From positions 24,248,934 to 24,312,933 of the forward strand of contig NC_063151.1 in NCBI RefSeq assembly GCF_020921035.1: 64,000 nt of DNA, read 5' to 3'. The DNA comes from Rhodamnia argentea (Eukaryota; Streptophyta; Magnoliopsida; Myrtales; Myrtaceae). The first letter of the stretch is position 1, and each line of letters opens with the position of its first letter. A program made the position numbers and the translations under genes. Shown here in pieces: positions 40,193 to 52,400 of this stretch. The notes under the pieces were generated by a model, which saw only the letters and a program-made list of their open reading frames with translations, ran no database searches and was not told where the DNA came from.

Positions 40193-41016
40193 AAGACCTC
40201 ATTCAGATGATTTGCCGGACTTTTTATGCTGCAAAATTGTGCCACAAAAAATGTTACCTTGACATCTCAATGTAATTAAGCACAATATTTCGCAAAACGC
40301 GATATTGTTTATTTTACGATAGTTTGTGGCAATCAAGTGCAAAAAGGTCGTAAAATTAGAGAAGAAGAATGACATGGTACGATGATCCCACAATAGACTA
40401 TTTCGTGATTTGCAAGGGGTGAGCGGCACAGTTCAAGCACTTACTGGAAATCATGTTTGTCAAACTAACAGTAGACTGTGAGTTGCTGCTTGTTCTATGT
40501 GCTCTCCTGAAGGCTACTTCAGATGCGACAATCAAATTCTGGAACAAAATTCACAAGCCACACATCGAAAATTTTGTCGGTTTTCACGAAAATTAGTCCT
40601 GCTGGACTCCTGTTTCAGATTTCTTCTAATTGTGCTTTCTTTGTGCCGGATTCGTTACAACACAACCTGCGCCATCCTTTTCTGCCGACTAATCCTTGAG
40701 ATTACTTCTGTCTTTCGACAGACAGAATTAGTATCAGTTGCATAATAATCCCAAGCTGTACAAAGGAAAGTCAGACAACCAGTCTTGGAATATACGAATT
40801 TGTCCAGATATGAAGTTTCCTCTCGGCTTCTACTTCCGAATCCAAAATGCAGTTGTACTTGAGCTTCATCAAAAGAATGGTTGAATCGGAGGTATTTCAT
40901 TTTCGTTCAGCTGAAGACCAATTTCGCATTGTCTTAGGAGAGATTGTTCGATCCAGCTCTGGTTGGCCCAAGTTACGTATAGTTATAACCTTGAATTGAT
41001 GAACATGTCAGATTTA
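40193..41016. other. Intergenic, nothing recognised
   Basis: About 800 bases with only short frames on both strands and no repeat that I can name. Confidence 0.4.
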
Positions 41017-41537
41017 AGACCATGTTTGGTTCAACATTGCAAATGTGCTTTGGGGCTCTAAAGTCCCTTGGCCAAATGCAAACGGCCCTTGGTTTGTTTT
41101 TTGCTCAACTTTAAGGAAATGCAATCGTATCTCCAAATGCCTTTAAAGTACCTTATCCCAAAGTGGATTCAGAGGCACTTTGAAATGCTGCATTTCCGGA
41201 ATGCAAATAAATCTTTTGTTTCTTCCAATTTTACATTCGCTATACTTTCATAATTACATAAATGTCCTTGGAAACCCTAATTTTGGCGAAGTTTTCAGCC
41301 ATTAGTGGGCGGCCATTGAACCACCGTTGAGCTGCCGCCGGCCTCACATGAGGTCCCACCTAGGTTGGGCGACCTCAAGCGGGACCTCATGCGAAGCCGG
41401 CATCGGCTCGGCCGGTTTTGAGTTTTTCCTTTTAAATAAAATTAAAAGAGCTTGCAAAGTGTGATTTTTCCAAGCATCATTTCAATCAAAATTGTATCCC
41501 GATGTATTTTTTAAATATACTATATCAAACACTATTT
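41017..41537. mobile_element. MITE-like element upstream of the hairpin
   Basis: The left end 'gaccatgtttggttcaaca' resembles the 'tttggttc' termini of hAT/Harbinger-like MITEs. A compatible opposite end ('gaaccaagcaggccctta') occurs inside the spacer of the following hairpin, so the original element may run to about 41680. Confidence 0.45.
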
Positions 41538-41810
41538 GTTAAAGTTAGAGGTGACTTGTTGATTCAATAAAGGAAAACGTATGTGACCAATCAATAGGAA
41601 CAAACGAGGAAACCTTTGCAAGAGCCATTTATAGCTGAGAAAACCATTAGTACGACCCCGCCGAACCAAGCAGGCCCTTAGTCTCGTCGGGGTCGTACTA
41701 ATGGTTTTCTCAGCTGTAAATGGCTCTTGCAAAGGTTTCCTCGTTTGTTCCTATTGATTGGTCACATACGTTTTCCTTTATTGAATCAACAAGTCACCTC
41801 TAACTTTAAC
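41538..41810. repeat. Near-perfect inverted repeat: 123-bp arms, 27-bp spacer
   Basis: The left arm 41538-41660 and right arm 41688-41810 are reverse complements over all 123 bases with a single mismatch (ttata against ttaca in the arm near the spacer). The spacer contains 'gaaccaagcaggccctta', which looks like a MITE terminus. Transcription would give a long hairpin RNA, a potential source of small RNAs (inference). No coding function is apparent. Confidence 0.95.
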
Positions 41811-42449
41811 TATCACTAAACATTATAATTATCTACATCCACCGTGGTTGACGAAACGGTGTACGATCGACACATCAACTGTTAATCTATCGCCTAATTT
41901 TAGCATGGTAGGCGTGCATATGGCTTTCCTAGAGTTTTCAAAGGCCATTGAATGTCAGTATTTAGTACGAGGAATTTTCTCAGTTTGCTATATAGCTATT
42001 AGTATGTAGTAATTCGTTTCGATAGAAAAGGTGGTTGACTCATTTAGGTCCGCCAAACGGATGGGTCTGTTCAAGTTTGGAACGGGTCATAAATGTTTCG
42101 ATCCAAATAGACTCACTTAACCGCTTGTGGCCCATTTATTGCAATGCTAAATCTAGTGGCTCATGTTCGACCTTACTCACATTTCTAAAATATTTTCATA
42201 TTTAACCAATTTACGATCTATTTATGACCCATCTAACATTTATATTATGTCCAAACCCATTTATTGGATATAGTTAACCCCTATAGTAACTCAGTTAATC
42301 ATATACGGGGGTGTATGGTCCATTTCGATGAGTCTCGTCATGCTTTGTACTGTCTAAATGTTCCACCAGCCAAAAAAATGGAAAAAAAACCCGAATCATC
42401 TTAGGCCAGAAGAAGCCGGTTGAGGCGTGAGGAAAAATGGCCGGTGGAC
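41811..42449. other. Intergenic, nothing recognised
   Basis: AT-rich DNA between the hairpin and the SAUR upstream region. Confidence 0.4.
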
Positions 42450-42455
42450 GAGACA
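42450..42455. promoter_or_regulatory. GAGACA (inverted TGTCTC) auxin-response-type element
   Basis: The hexamer lies about 390 bases upstream of the SAUR TATA box. TGTCTC is the classic binding site of auxin response factors and SAUR genes are early auxin genes. A single hexamer can be chance. Confidence 0.3.
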
Positions 42456-42844
42456 ATGCATGCACCTTTCGATGAACCCTGATCGACGGGTCGTCCGTAT
42501 CGTGTTACGTAAAATGGCGAGAAACGGCTAAAAAAATCCCAGCGGCAAAAACAAAGCCAAAGACAGACAACGTAAAAACAAACTCGAAACAACGTTGAAG
42601 CGGGTCAAACAGAGGAGCCTAAAAGAAGGCCCCATGCGTCAAAATAGCTTGTGTGCCGCCAACATTGGCGCACCAAACGTAGATTGCAACACATTGTTAT
42701 TATAGTTGCCGTTGTTTTTTTTTTTTTTTAAGTTTTCATGACAGTACGAAGAGTGAGAGTTTTCAGGGGAGAGTTCCCAAAACTTTTATTTCGGCCATTT
42801 ACTGGCTGGATTTGATTGTCCGCCAACCGTTCTTTTCTTTCACG

Positions 42845-42850
42845 TATAAA
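42845..42850 (+). promoter_or_regulatory. TATA box of the SAUR gene
   Basis: TATAAA directly behind CACG, 285 bases upstream of the ATG. Spacing implies a leader of roughly 250 bases. Confidence 0.5.
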
Positions 42851-43134
42851 GCAGAAACGTCGGAATCAATGAAAACCAAACAATATTCTAACGCCGCTTC
42901 TCATTCTTCCCTTAGGATTGGACCCAATTACCAGGTCATCTCTGATCTCTCCACCGTCTGATGACCCTTTCAGATCTACCGAAAACAGAGTTCCCATGTT
43001 TTCGTAGAGATGGCACGGTGGTTTTCTCCGTGGCGGTAGCCCTCTTCGGGTTGCGTAGTACTCCGAGAACACATTTCGCGGCGTGGCATGGACACTTTCT
43101 TTCTTAGGACGAGATTCGCGTAACGTTCTGGATC

Positions 43135-43590
43135 ATGGCCATTTTCGATAGGATGAAGAACCAACGAGTCGGTGTGTGGCCCAGGAAAATGCTCAAGCAA
43201 TGGCTACTGTCGCATCCGCAGCAAAATCGCTGCCGCCAGCCTCCTCCGCACGCGTCCAGAAAATCGCTGGGAGACAATTTGACAGAGTCGCTGCTCGCCA
43301 TTGAGTTCTGGGACGACAGGAGGCCGCCGGGTAGGGTGCCAAAGGGGTACCTGGCGGTGTACGTAGGGCCGAAGTTGAGGAGGTTCGTGATCCCAGCAAG
43401 CTACTTGTCGGTGCCGGAATTCAGGACATTGATGGAACAGGTGGCCGAGGAGGTCGGGTTCGAGCAGGAGGGGGGGCTTCAGATTCCTTGTTGTGAGGAA
43501 GAAGATTTCGAGGGAATCCTGGCCAGGTGTGTGAGATCCAACCAAATGACATCCAAGCCAAAGAAACATACGAGTAAGAACTTAGTTTGA
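43135..43590 (+). CDS. SAUR family auxin-responsive protein (151 aa)
   Basis: Small intronless gene, as usual for SAURs. The conserved core spans about aa 68-130: [41 protein letters not shown] and EEEDFEGIL. The N-terminal 60 residues are basic and variable. SAUR proteins promote cell expansion, in the best-studied cases by inhibiting PP2C.D phosphatases and so activating plasma-membrane proton pumps; whether this member does so cannot be read from sequence. The basic tail (KPKKHTSKN) is longer than in the shortest SAURs. The frame is complete. Confidence 0.92.
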   Translation: MAIFDRMKNQRVGVWPRKMLKQWLLSHPQQNRCRQPPPHASRKSLGDNLTESLLAIEFWDDRRPPGRVPKGYLAVYVGPKLRRFVIPASYLSVPEFRTLMEQVAEEVGFEQEGGLQIPCCEEEDFEGILARCVRSNQMTSKPKKHTSKNLV

Positions 43591-43950
43591 TAGCTTCTTT
43601 CTTTCGCCCTTGTTGCCCTACATGTACCTAAAGTACAAGAATTTGGAGGGTTAGTCCTTATTGGACGCTGAATTGAATGTACATATTGATCAGCTTCATC
43701 AACTAGTTGTTCTGCTCTTTGGATGGTGTATTAAGTTTCGCCATATATGATGATGCATTTACCTCTTATGGGAGCTAAACCGGGGTATGGAATAAGTATG
43801 AGACTACTCCACTAGCATACAAAATTGACAGGCGCTAAATAATATGACAAACTGCAAATAGGCATTCAATACCAAACCAATTAGTCGGTATATCGATTTT
43901 ATAGATCCGTCCTGAGTTTTTACCCATTGCTATTCTTGAGTCACAAACTC

Positions 43951-44364
43951 TAAGGCTATGTTTGGCAGCCCGATTGGGATCATATTTTATCCCGATCATG
44001 TTGGCGACTTCTTTCGAGTGGAAGATACCCAATAAAATGTTAGATAAAAAAAATCCAGCAGGAGTCACAACTTGATGCCACCGTCGACAGCAATGGTGGT
44101 TCAACTAGCAACCACCTACAGTCACCAAAACGAACCCTGTTCCCTTTATATTCTTTTCATGGAGACGGCGGTGCTTGCCGCGCCATCTAGGGTTTTTGGC
44201 CTTTTCAGTAATTTAGTTAATTTTCTGCAAGTTCTTTCAATTCTATCTTCCATGGACCAATAACATAATGAGATTACCTGTCCATATCTACAACCAGAGA
44301 ATCTCTTATCATACCTAAACCCATTCCATCCCGGTCCTTGTCCTGGCTGCTAAACATAGCCTTA
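43951..44364. mobile_element. MITE with 19-bp terminal inverted repeats
   Basis: The left terminus TAAGGCTATGTTTGGCAGC and the reverse complement of the right terminus differ at one base. About 414 bases long, no coding capacity. Flanking TAA/TTA would fit Harbinger/Tourist or hAT; the superfamily is unresolved. It lies 3' of the SAUR gene. Confidence 0.7.
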
Positions 44365-46473
44365 AGTATAGAGACAAAAAGCATGCAATGACACTCATGC
44401 GAAGAAAAGGTTGGCGTCAATCAGATTTCAGAAAACATTCTTCGAATTCAAGGTAGCTCTCCAAACCATGACATTATCTTATCTAGGTTTCGGTATCATT
44501 GTACAGTCACCCAATGCACGTCACGAAGAGTACTCTGCACTCCCTTGTCTAAAGCTGTCAAAACGATTAACGAAAAGTATGGCTTTAGTACAAGGCTTTT
44601 TCTCAAGCTCAGTTCAGATCTGTTAAGGGAAGGCATCCATAGGCGCACAAACATCCATCTTTTCACCCTAAAAGTGGTTGCAACGCAATGATGTAGAATA
44701 GTTGCTAAATAGATTAATTGGACAAGAAAAATATAACCAAATGAGGGGGAAAAAATGAGCAAGCTGGAAGACAATGAAGTGGGAAAAATTTGAAAACATA
44801 CTAAAAATAGGAAAACAATCAAGACCCATGAGACGACGAGAGTCAACTCTTTCTTTAATTTAGAGTTGATACCATATTTGCAAAAGAAAAAGGAGAAAAG
44901 GTCATTTTGCGCGCAGAATATTCCCAAGAAGACCGTTTGACAATAAAATAGTTGCTCGAGTTTGGATAATATAGCATATCTACGGCATATTTGCGGAAAC
45001 ACGTTCAGTACATGCCGAGAAAGATTGTACAGAAGGTTGCCATATGAAAATAGAGATCAAAATACTATACAATGGAGGCCTTCAAATGAATTTTGCTGAC
45101 TGCATTTTATTACGAGGAGCACGTCCACTTTTATCTGCACTATGCACACCAAAATGAAATTTCTTTCCCGACTAATAATACAGTTAGCCTGACACTTCGG
45201 AAGACAAGCACTACTATAATGTAATGGCTAGTATATTGACAAAAGGACAGGAGATTCTTACCCGTGCCTGCAGCTTTCTAGTAAGCCAAAAGATGGGGAA
45301 AAGGAGATTCAAGAGATGGCATTCCAAACTTTGCCGGTCGTGCCATGTCTTATGAGACAAAGCAGAGTCCATCAAGACCCTTCTGTGTAGGTCTTCCGAA
45401 TCACTTGTTGGATATCCATTGCCCTCATTCCCAACTCATCGATGGAGAACAGATCATCCCCTTAATAATAGTACCCAAGCTCCAACCACTACCTTGGCGC
45501 TGAAGCATCATCGGCTTGAAGCCAACTCACAATCATTCTTCGATGGCACCGACAGGAGTGTACAGAGTGAAATAATATCACGACAGATGCCTGATACATT
45601 TGGCGAAACGAAATAAACTGTATTAAAACCAGCTAAAGAGATTCAATTAATCCAAATAGCTACTCGCCAATAGAAGTCATAACCACTTTCATTGTTCACT
45701 AATTAAACTTGACTAAATGACACTAAAACAGTTAAGTGAAATATTACATAACACTAGATATTGGTTTTAGCAGATTTTCAACTTCCAACTACGGTTAGGT
45801 TCAAAAGATTCCAGCAACAGCCGAGGAAATAAAGGCACAGTCCAACAACTAGAATGGTAATACAAAGTCTAGTCCAGCATGAAATTGCACAATAGGGGCC
45901 AAAAAGAATAAAGGTATAATCGAAGCTACCTGAATAACTAATATGTGAATCAAAATAACCTGAAATAAGACGCTGCATAACATGTGATATCACCAGCTTG
46001 ATTGTTCACGCATGGCTGTAATGAGTTTGAATGTAAACTTTTGAGCAAATTGATAACTGAAGATGAGCTTCGATGTTGATACAGATATTTTCTTCTTTAC
46101 AAAGAACTACCTATGTATTATCCATTGGTGATGATTCAGCAGAAAAATAAAGCTCTCATATGCTACTGAGAATATACCTGAGTTTCATCATTGCACTTCA
46201 CTTCCAATGTGACACAAAACACAAACAAGCACGAGGGTGAATTGATTCAAATGTGCTCCTCTCCGTTAATCATTTTGGATAATTTCATGAAAATCCGAAC
46301 CAGAGTATGAAGGTGATCCACTCCGAATGACTACGACGTACCTGCAAGGGAAGAAAAACGATATATTCCATCTAAGCAGCTAAGAAGGTCAGAATCGAGC
46401 AGGGAAACAATCCCATAATATTATGACCTGAACTTATGATGGTTCTACATATTAAATGGCAATTAATATGACT
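44365..46473. other. Intergenic; 3' flank of the helicase gene
   Basis: The right part should contain the 3' untranslated region of the minus-strand helicase. A 168-codon minus-strand frame (44496-45002) is hydrophobic, biased by T-rich composition and unlike any family I know; I do not call it a gene. Confidence 0.4.
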
Positions 46474-49400
46474 CTAATGAAGGTGGATATGTGAGTTCTT
46501 TAACTGTATTCTCTGCTCCAAAAAACGGTCAAATGGAAAATTACCTCTCCTCTTGGATGGTTTAATGCCAGGACCTGTATTTAATTTCCCAGAACCTGGC
46601 CTTTTGGCAGGGAAAGCTTTTCCAGAGGCTTCAGACTTCTTTGAAGGTATAAGAGAAGATGACAGAAGAGCATCAACAGCTTCACGCTGTTGTTTCCTTT
46701 TAACAATTAAGTCATTCCGCTTTCCATCAAGAGCGGCACCTTTGCTGAAATCATTGCCGACCTTATCTTCAAGCAGACAATCATTGAGATTTCTCTGACT
46801 CCTCTCTAGCTCGGATGATTTAATTCCTTTTTCAGAAGCACAGTGATCCAAATGCTTATCAGTATCACCTGCATCCGTATTCTTTCCAGCACGGCCACTC
46901 TTGCTAGACTTACTGTACACCTTGTTCCTTAGAGCATTATTGTATTTCTCTTCATTACGCTCTTTGGCCCTCCTTTTGCCATCCATGGCATGTTCTTCAG
47001 AAGCAAAAGTTGCATCACGAGTTGACATGACGTCTTCATCTGCACCTATGGAATGAGCATTATCCCTTTGTAATAGATAATGTTTTCTCTTCAAACCTTC
47101 CTTCTTACTCAAAGCATCTTCTCGAATTGAAGCATCGCGCCTCTCTCCAGTTTCCTTTTGACTACGGGGAACAGCATGGCCTACATATTCTGCTTTCTTT
47201 CTGGTCAACCCCTTTGTATAGTTCTCGGTTCTCTGAGCACCATGAATGCTAATTTCTAGTTTTTTGTGATGGTTCAGCTCAACTGAACAGCGTTCAGATT
47301 CACTTCCCAAAGCTTTATCAAACATAGATCTGTAGGGAGTTTTAACAGATACAAATAAGCTCCTGGCCTTAGCATCCTCCAGAAGAGCAGCCCAGCTGCG
47401 ATTTGTCTTTAATGTCCTTGAATTGCCCAATATCCAAAGAGAGAGTTTAGCTCTGGTTAAAGCAACATTCATGCGCCGTACATCAGCAACAAATCCAATA
47501 GTGCTTGATGATATCCCACCCATCGCAGAGCCCGGTTTAGCCGCCCTTACAGTGGAAAGTATCAGAATATCAACCTCACGGCCCTGAAAACCGTCCACAG
47601 TATTGAACTCCATTTCGGCAGCAGCAGGAGATCCAAATGCGCTATAGAACCGTGAACGCAACAAGGAAAGTTGACGCTTGTATGGAGTGATTATACCAAT
47701 TCTCCCACCAACAAATTCCGATGAGTGCCTACGAAGATTGAAAAAAGCCATAAAAAATAGGGGTTAGTGCTCAACATTATGCAGACAAGTTTCTGCGAAA
47801 ATGATCAATAATGTCATACAAGGGTATTCCCAACCAATGAATTTTAATTGAGAGGACACACCTCCTCTTGAAAAAACTTAAGAGTTCAACGGCAGCATCC
47901 ACCTCCCGCTCATTACAAAGAGACGACGCACCGGAATTTTCACCATGCATCTCCACGCCATCAACAATGTCATAAAATATATATGGACCAAGACCTTTAG
48001 TCTGGTGAAAGGACACAGATCTTTCATCTATTATATCCCCATTCAATAGCTTCCCATCATAAAAATAAGAAGAAGGAAACTGGCATATCTCGGGGTGCAT
48101 CCTATACTGCAAAAGATACAAGGCCTCTTCACAACATGGTTCTGGTAAAGCAGGGTTATTCTCATCCACAATGGAAAAAGACACAATTTGGCAGTGATAG
48201 CATAGCATTTAGACTGATGGGACAAGCAAAGAATCAGCAGCCAACCAAATAATGAAGAAAAGAAGATATCAAAGGAAGTTGAGAAGTACAGCACAACCAT
48301 GTTAGCCTATTGCTCCCTAAATACCAGAGCAGCAGACACTATTGAACTTTGCACTATGGACCTAGCACCACATTTATATCTACCTTTGGGTTAACAAAAG
48401 ATGCATGAAATCAATGGGTATGAATGTATTATGTAATCCAGTCGCACCCCTCTTCCAAAATATGCTTCTACTATGGAAAAACAAAAGAACAAAGAACTTG
48501 ATACATAATGATGTCCAACAAAAAGCAGTGGACAAATACATCGGATTATGTAATTCAAGGAACCATGGAGCAATATTCTCCTATCCAATGTCCAAGAAAA
48601 AGGAATACAACAGACATAGTAATAGATGAGGAATCATGAAGCTAAATACTTAGCAATTCAATGAATTCAGAAAAGCGAGACAACCGCCGAGACAATGACC
48701 TCATTCCAAACAAGGAAAATCCTATAGCCACAGATGAATCTTATTCTCTAATGGAAAACAATATTAACATACATAAGCAAGAAAATCTATAATCTACAGT
48801 CCCCTTGAAGTTTTCTCAATATAAATTTGCATCCTCTACCTTATAGGTAAAGCTTTTGGACAGAATCCGCTAGTAAATGCATTATAAAAACAACTCACAT
48901 TTCCTAATCAACATTTTGAATCAAAAGCCAAAAGAGCCAGCAAAGCCAGAATATTTACAAAAATGCATATTTATTAATTTATCCAGAAAAAATCACAGCA
49001 GGGGTTGACTACATTCTAAATGAAGCACAAGAAAAAAATCTAATTCTGAAGTTTAAGACAACACAATTTAATCCACCTGTTTGGTAAGCATTGTGACAGG
49101 ATAACCCGCCCTCTGCAGACGTTCAAACATGCTGCATTCATACAGGAATTTGCTAGCAATGTTAGACATTACAGTAGCCGGGAGCTGCTTTGGATCACCT
49201 ACCTTCAATTAGGAATACAAGCTTCAGCAATAACTTGAGACCAACATTTAATTCAATAAATAATTCAATTTCATTCTCCTCACCATGATACAGTTGGTCC
49301 CCATTGACTTCAAAAGTTGAAGAGGAATTAGAGTAGCCGGTTCAAGTGCCTGCAGTGAGGAAAAAGAATGCCATTGAGGTTAAGAAGCTTCGTACTGGTC

Positions 49401-52400
49401 AAAATGTTAATGCTAATAGAGGAATAGGCTGAATGTAGATTTTACTTGAGCCGCTTCATCAATAACAACAGCATCGAAAAGAGAATTCTCAGATGGACTT
49501 CCATATTTAGGATTTGACATAGACTCAGAGCAAACTTCATATAGGTCTCCACCAGAGCCGCTTAATGTAGTTACAATAATTTCAGCTTCCCTTAGCATGG
49601 ATTTTCGCAGTTTATGCTTAAGTGCCCTTATTTCTTCATTAGCTTTCTTCTCTTGTGCCTGAACGAGGCTAAGTTCTTTGTATATGTGCCTCTTTTGCTC
49701 ATAAAGCTCTTTCAGCTTCATCTCAAGTTCTTCATCAGACATTTCCTTACCATCAACCAACTTCTTACTCTCATCCTTCAGAGAACATGCAAGATCTGTA
49801 TTTTCATCTCTTATGTTAGCACGCTTTGCCTCATAGTACCTAATACGATCAACTAACTTTTCTAAATTTGCACGCAGCTGCACAGTGGAGACATCATTTC
49901 TGGCATCAGTAGAATTCTTTTCTTCAGCCAACCGTTTATCAACAAGTGTGTCGATGAAGTATGGTAAGGAATTTGAGTGTACGGTCTTAGCATTTCCGAC
50001 CCTTACAAGGAAAGGTTTGTACATCTTTCCATCACAGCCATACAGACCTTCACTGGATATTCTTGATACCAACTCATCCACTGCGGCATTAGATTGAGCA
50101 CAAATAAGTACCCTTCCTCTAACAGAATGCTCCATGGGTTTTGTAGAATTCTCCGCATCTTTATTTAATTGCCTAGCTAAGGCTGCATCTTGCCATGCCC
50201 TAGCAATTGCAACAGACTCCCTGATTTTTGGCCTGAACTTGGCAAATGAAGTACTGCTCCCATTCAAGCTCTCATGCCAAGAACTTTTTGTCTCATCTGT
50301 TCTTTGCAGAGAGGCAAGCAACACACTAACAATGGCAACTATAGTTCGAGTCTTCCCTGTACCTGCATGGAAGAAATCAACTTCAGATTTGGCATCATTC
50401 TCGACAGCTTAAACTAAGTGGGTAAATTATATACCTGGAGGACCCTGAATGAGAGATAACCGGCAATCTTTACATGAATCCAATGAACTGATGGATGCAC
50501 TGATAGCTTGAAGTTGACTGTCATTGAAAGTTGCCTCCAGCATTTGCCGCAGAGATCTGGACAGCTTACCCAAATGTGATGGTTTAACTTCATTCATACC
50601 CCAAGAATTGTTGGTAGGGTCCAGAATTATCTTAAGGATTGGGATATTCTTTATTGAAGATAATGCCTGAAATTCACGAAGTTGAGGTGTGATGCTCATA
50701 ATCCGACTTCCATGCCATTTACTGCGGTCAATGAGGAGCCTTCTAGCTTGATTTAAACGGGAAGAAGCATTTTGGAGATAGAACCTAATAACTAGTGTGC
50801 TTGACTTCCTTTGGTGGTCTCTCTCACGCCTCTCTACCTGCAAATCAGATAAACCAAAGCATATACAATCCTTTAAAAAGTAACAGATACGGCAGTACAA
50901 TGTCTGAGAGCTTATACCACTACTTAGATTGTGCTAAGACTCCAGATAATCAAAGTCTGGACAGTTTATTAGATGTCTTCAATCATCCATGGCATGCACC
51001 ACTGTTTACAGAGTGATTAGCATTTATATGAATTTCACGAAGCACTTGCATATCACCAAAAATATCTCAGCAGAATAAAACCCAATTACTAACCTTTCCA
51101 ACCATATGAATTTCGTGGGAAGGACTCTGCACAGGTTCTTTAGTCAACAAAACAAGGTCATTCTCTGAGAAACTTTTACCAGATGCAGAACAAGGGTCAT
51201 CATGGACAAAGCGGACGAGATGAAAGTCGTCTACTCTATCAACAGACAACACAGATAGCCTTCCACAGTACACATCTTCCAAAGATGACATCTCTAGATA
51301 GGAACTGCGTAATTGTGCTTTAAACTCCTCAAGAACAAGCGGTCGAAAAATGTCAACATATTGTTCAGCAGACTCAAAGCACAGAGGAACTTCCTTCAAT
51401 TCACTAAGTTTTTTATCATCTTCAATACTAGATGAACCCACAGTGGCAAAGTAATCTATTTCTAAGATAGGTCTGTACCACTCGTCAAGCCTCAGTGGCT
51501 GAAACCTTTTATTTCCAGCCTGCCGCCTGTGCAAATACCCGCCTCTATTCTGAATAGATGACTTCAGTTGAATTAGTTGACGTTTAGGAGCAGTAGTGCT
51601 GGGATTCGTGAGAGACGCACGATGCAACTTTACAGATCTAGTGACTGATTTCTGGGGATCATCTTTTGTATCACTTACCAACTCTTTCAATATTTCATCA
51701 CCAGCTTCAGAAATCTCATTACTTGAACATTGATCTTTCTTTTCATTCACAGCAGCTTTAGCAGATAAGGTTTGCACCGGAACTTCATCTTGGAAAGAAG
51801 ACGTGCCCTTTAAACTGCAGTCTGAGGTAATCTTCCGACTCTTAGAATCCACAATGATCAAGGTATCTAAATTTTGCCTCCGAGAAGACAGATTAGGATT
51901 CTCAGTAGTCTCTCTTAAATTGCATACAATTGGCGAATTGTTAGAGGAACGCGTTCCAGAAGTCTTCTTGGCATGGTAAATTTGTGGAGAATTTCTTTCT
52001 AAAGCAGCTTTCTGACCAACCAGCATGCAGTCCTTTGGCTGAGTCACGGACGCATTGGCTTCATCCTCTGACTTACTTCTGGATAGAAAACTGGGTGAAG
52101 TGTGCTTTTCCGTTTCATCATCTGAAATAACAACGTAGTTTGGATCTTTCTTACTCGACACAACTGCTGTCTCCAAGATTTGCCCACCCAAAATTCCACC
52201 AGAAGATGGTCGGACAGCTAAAGTGGGGTATTCTTTTTCAGCAGACAAATAAGGAGAAAACGGAACATGTGAACTGAAATTTGTCTTTCCATCAACAGTA
52301 GAAGCTTCCATGGATAAAGAAACAGAGAGGCATGATACTTGCTTCATTAGCTCATCCAATGAGACAGAATCTGATAAGGGAACATATGTATTAGTCCAAC

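Noticed and set aside
44496..45002. 168-codon hydrophobic minus-strand frame
   Set aside because: T-rich sequence read on this strand gives Phe/Leu/Ser by composition. No recognisable membrane-protein family and no conserved motif.
48107..49076. Extra exon in the 970-base helicase intron 19
   Set aside because: The open frames there do not match the helicase family, and the flanking exons join directly at QYRMHPE in frame.
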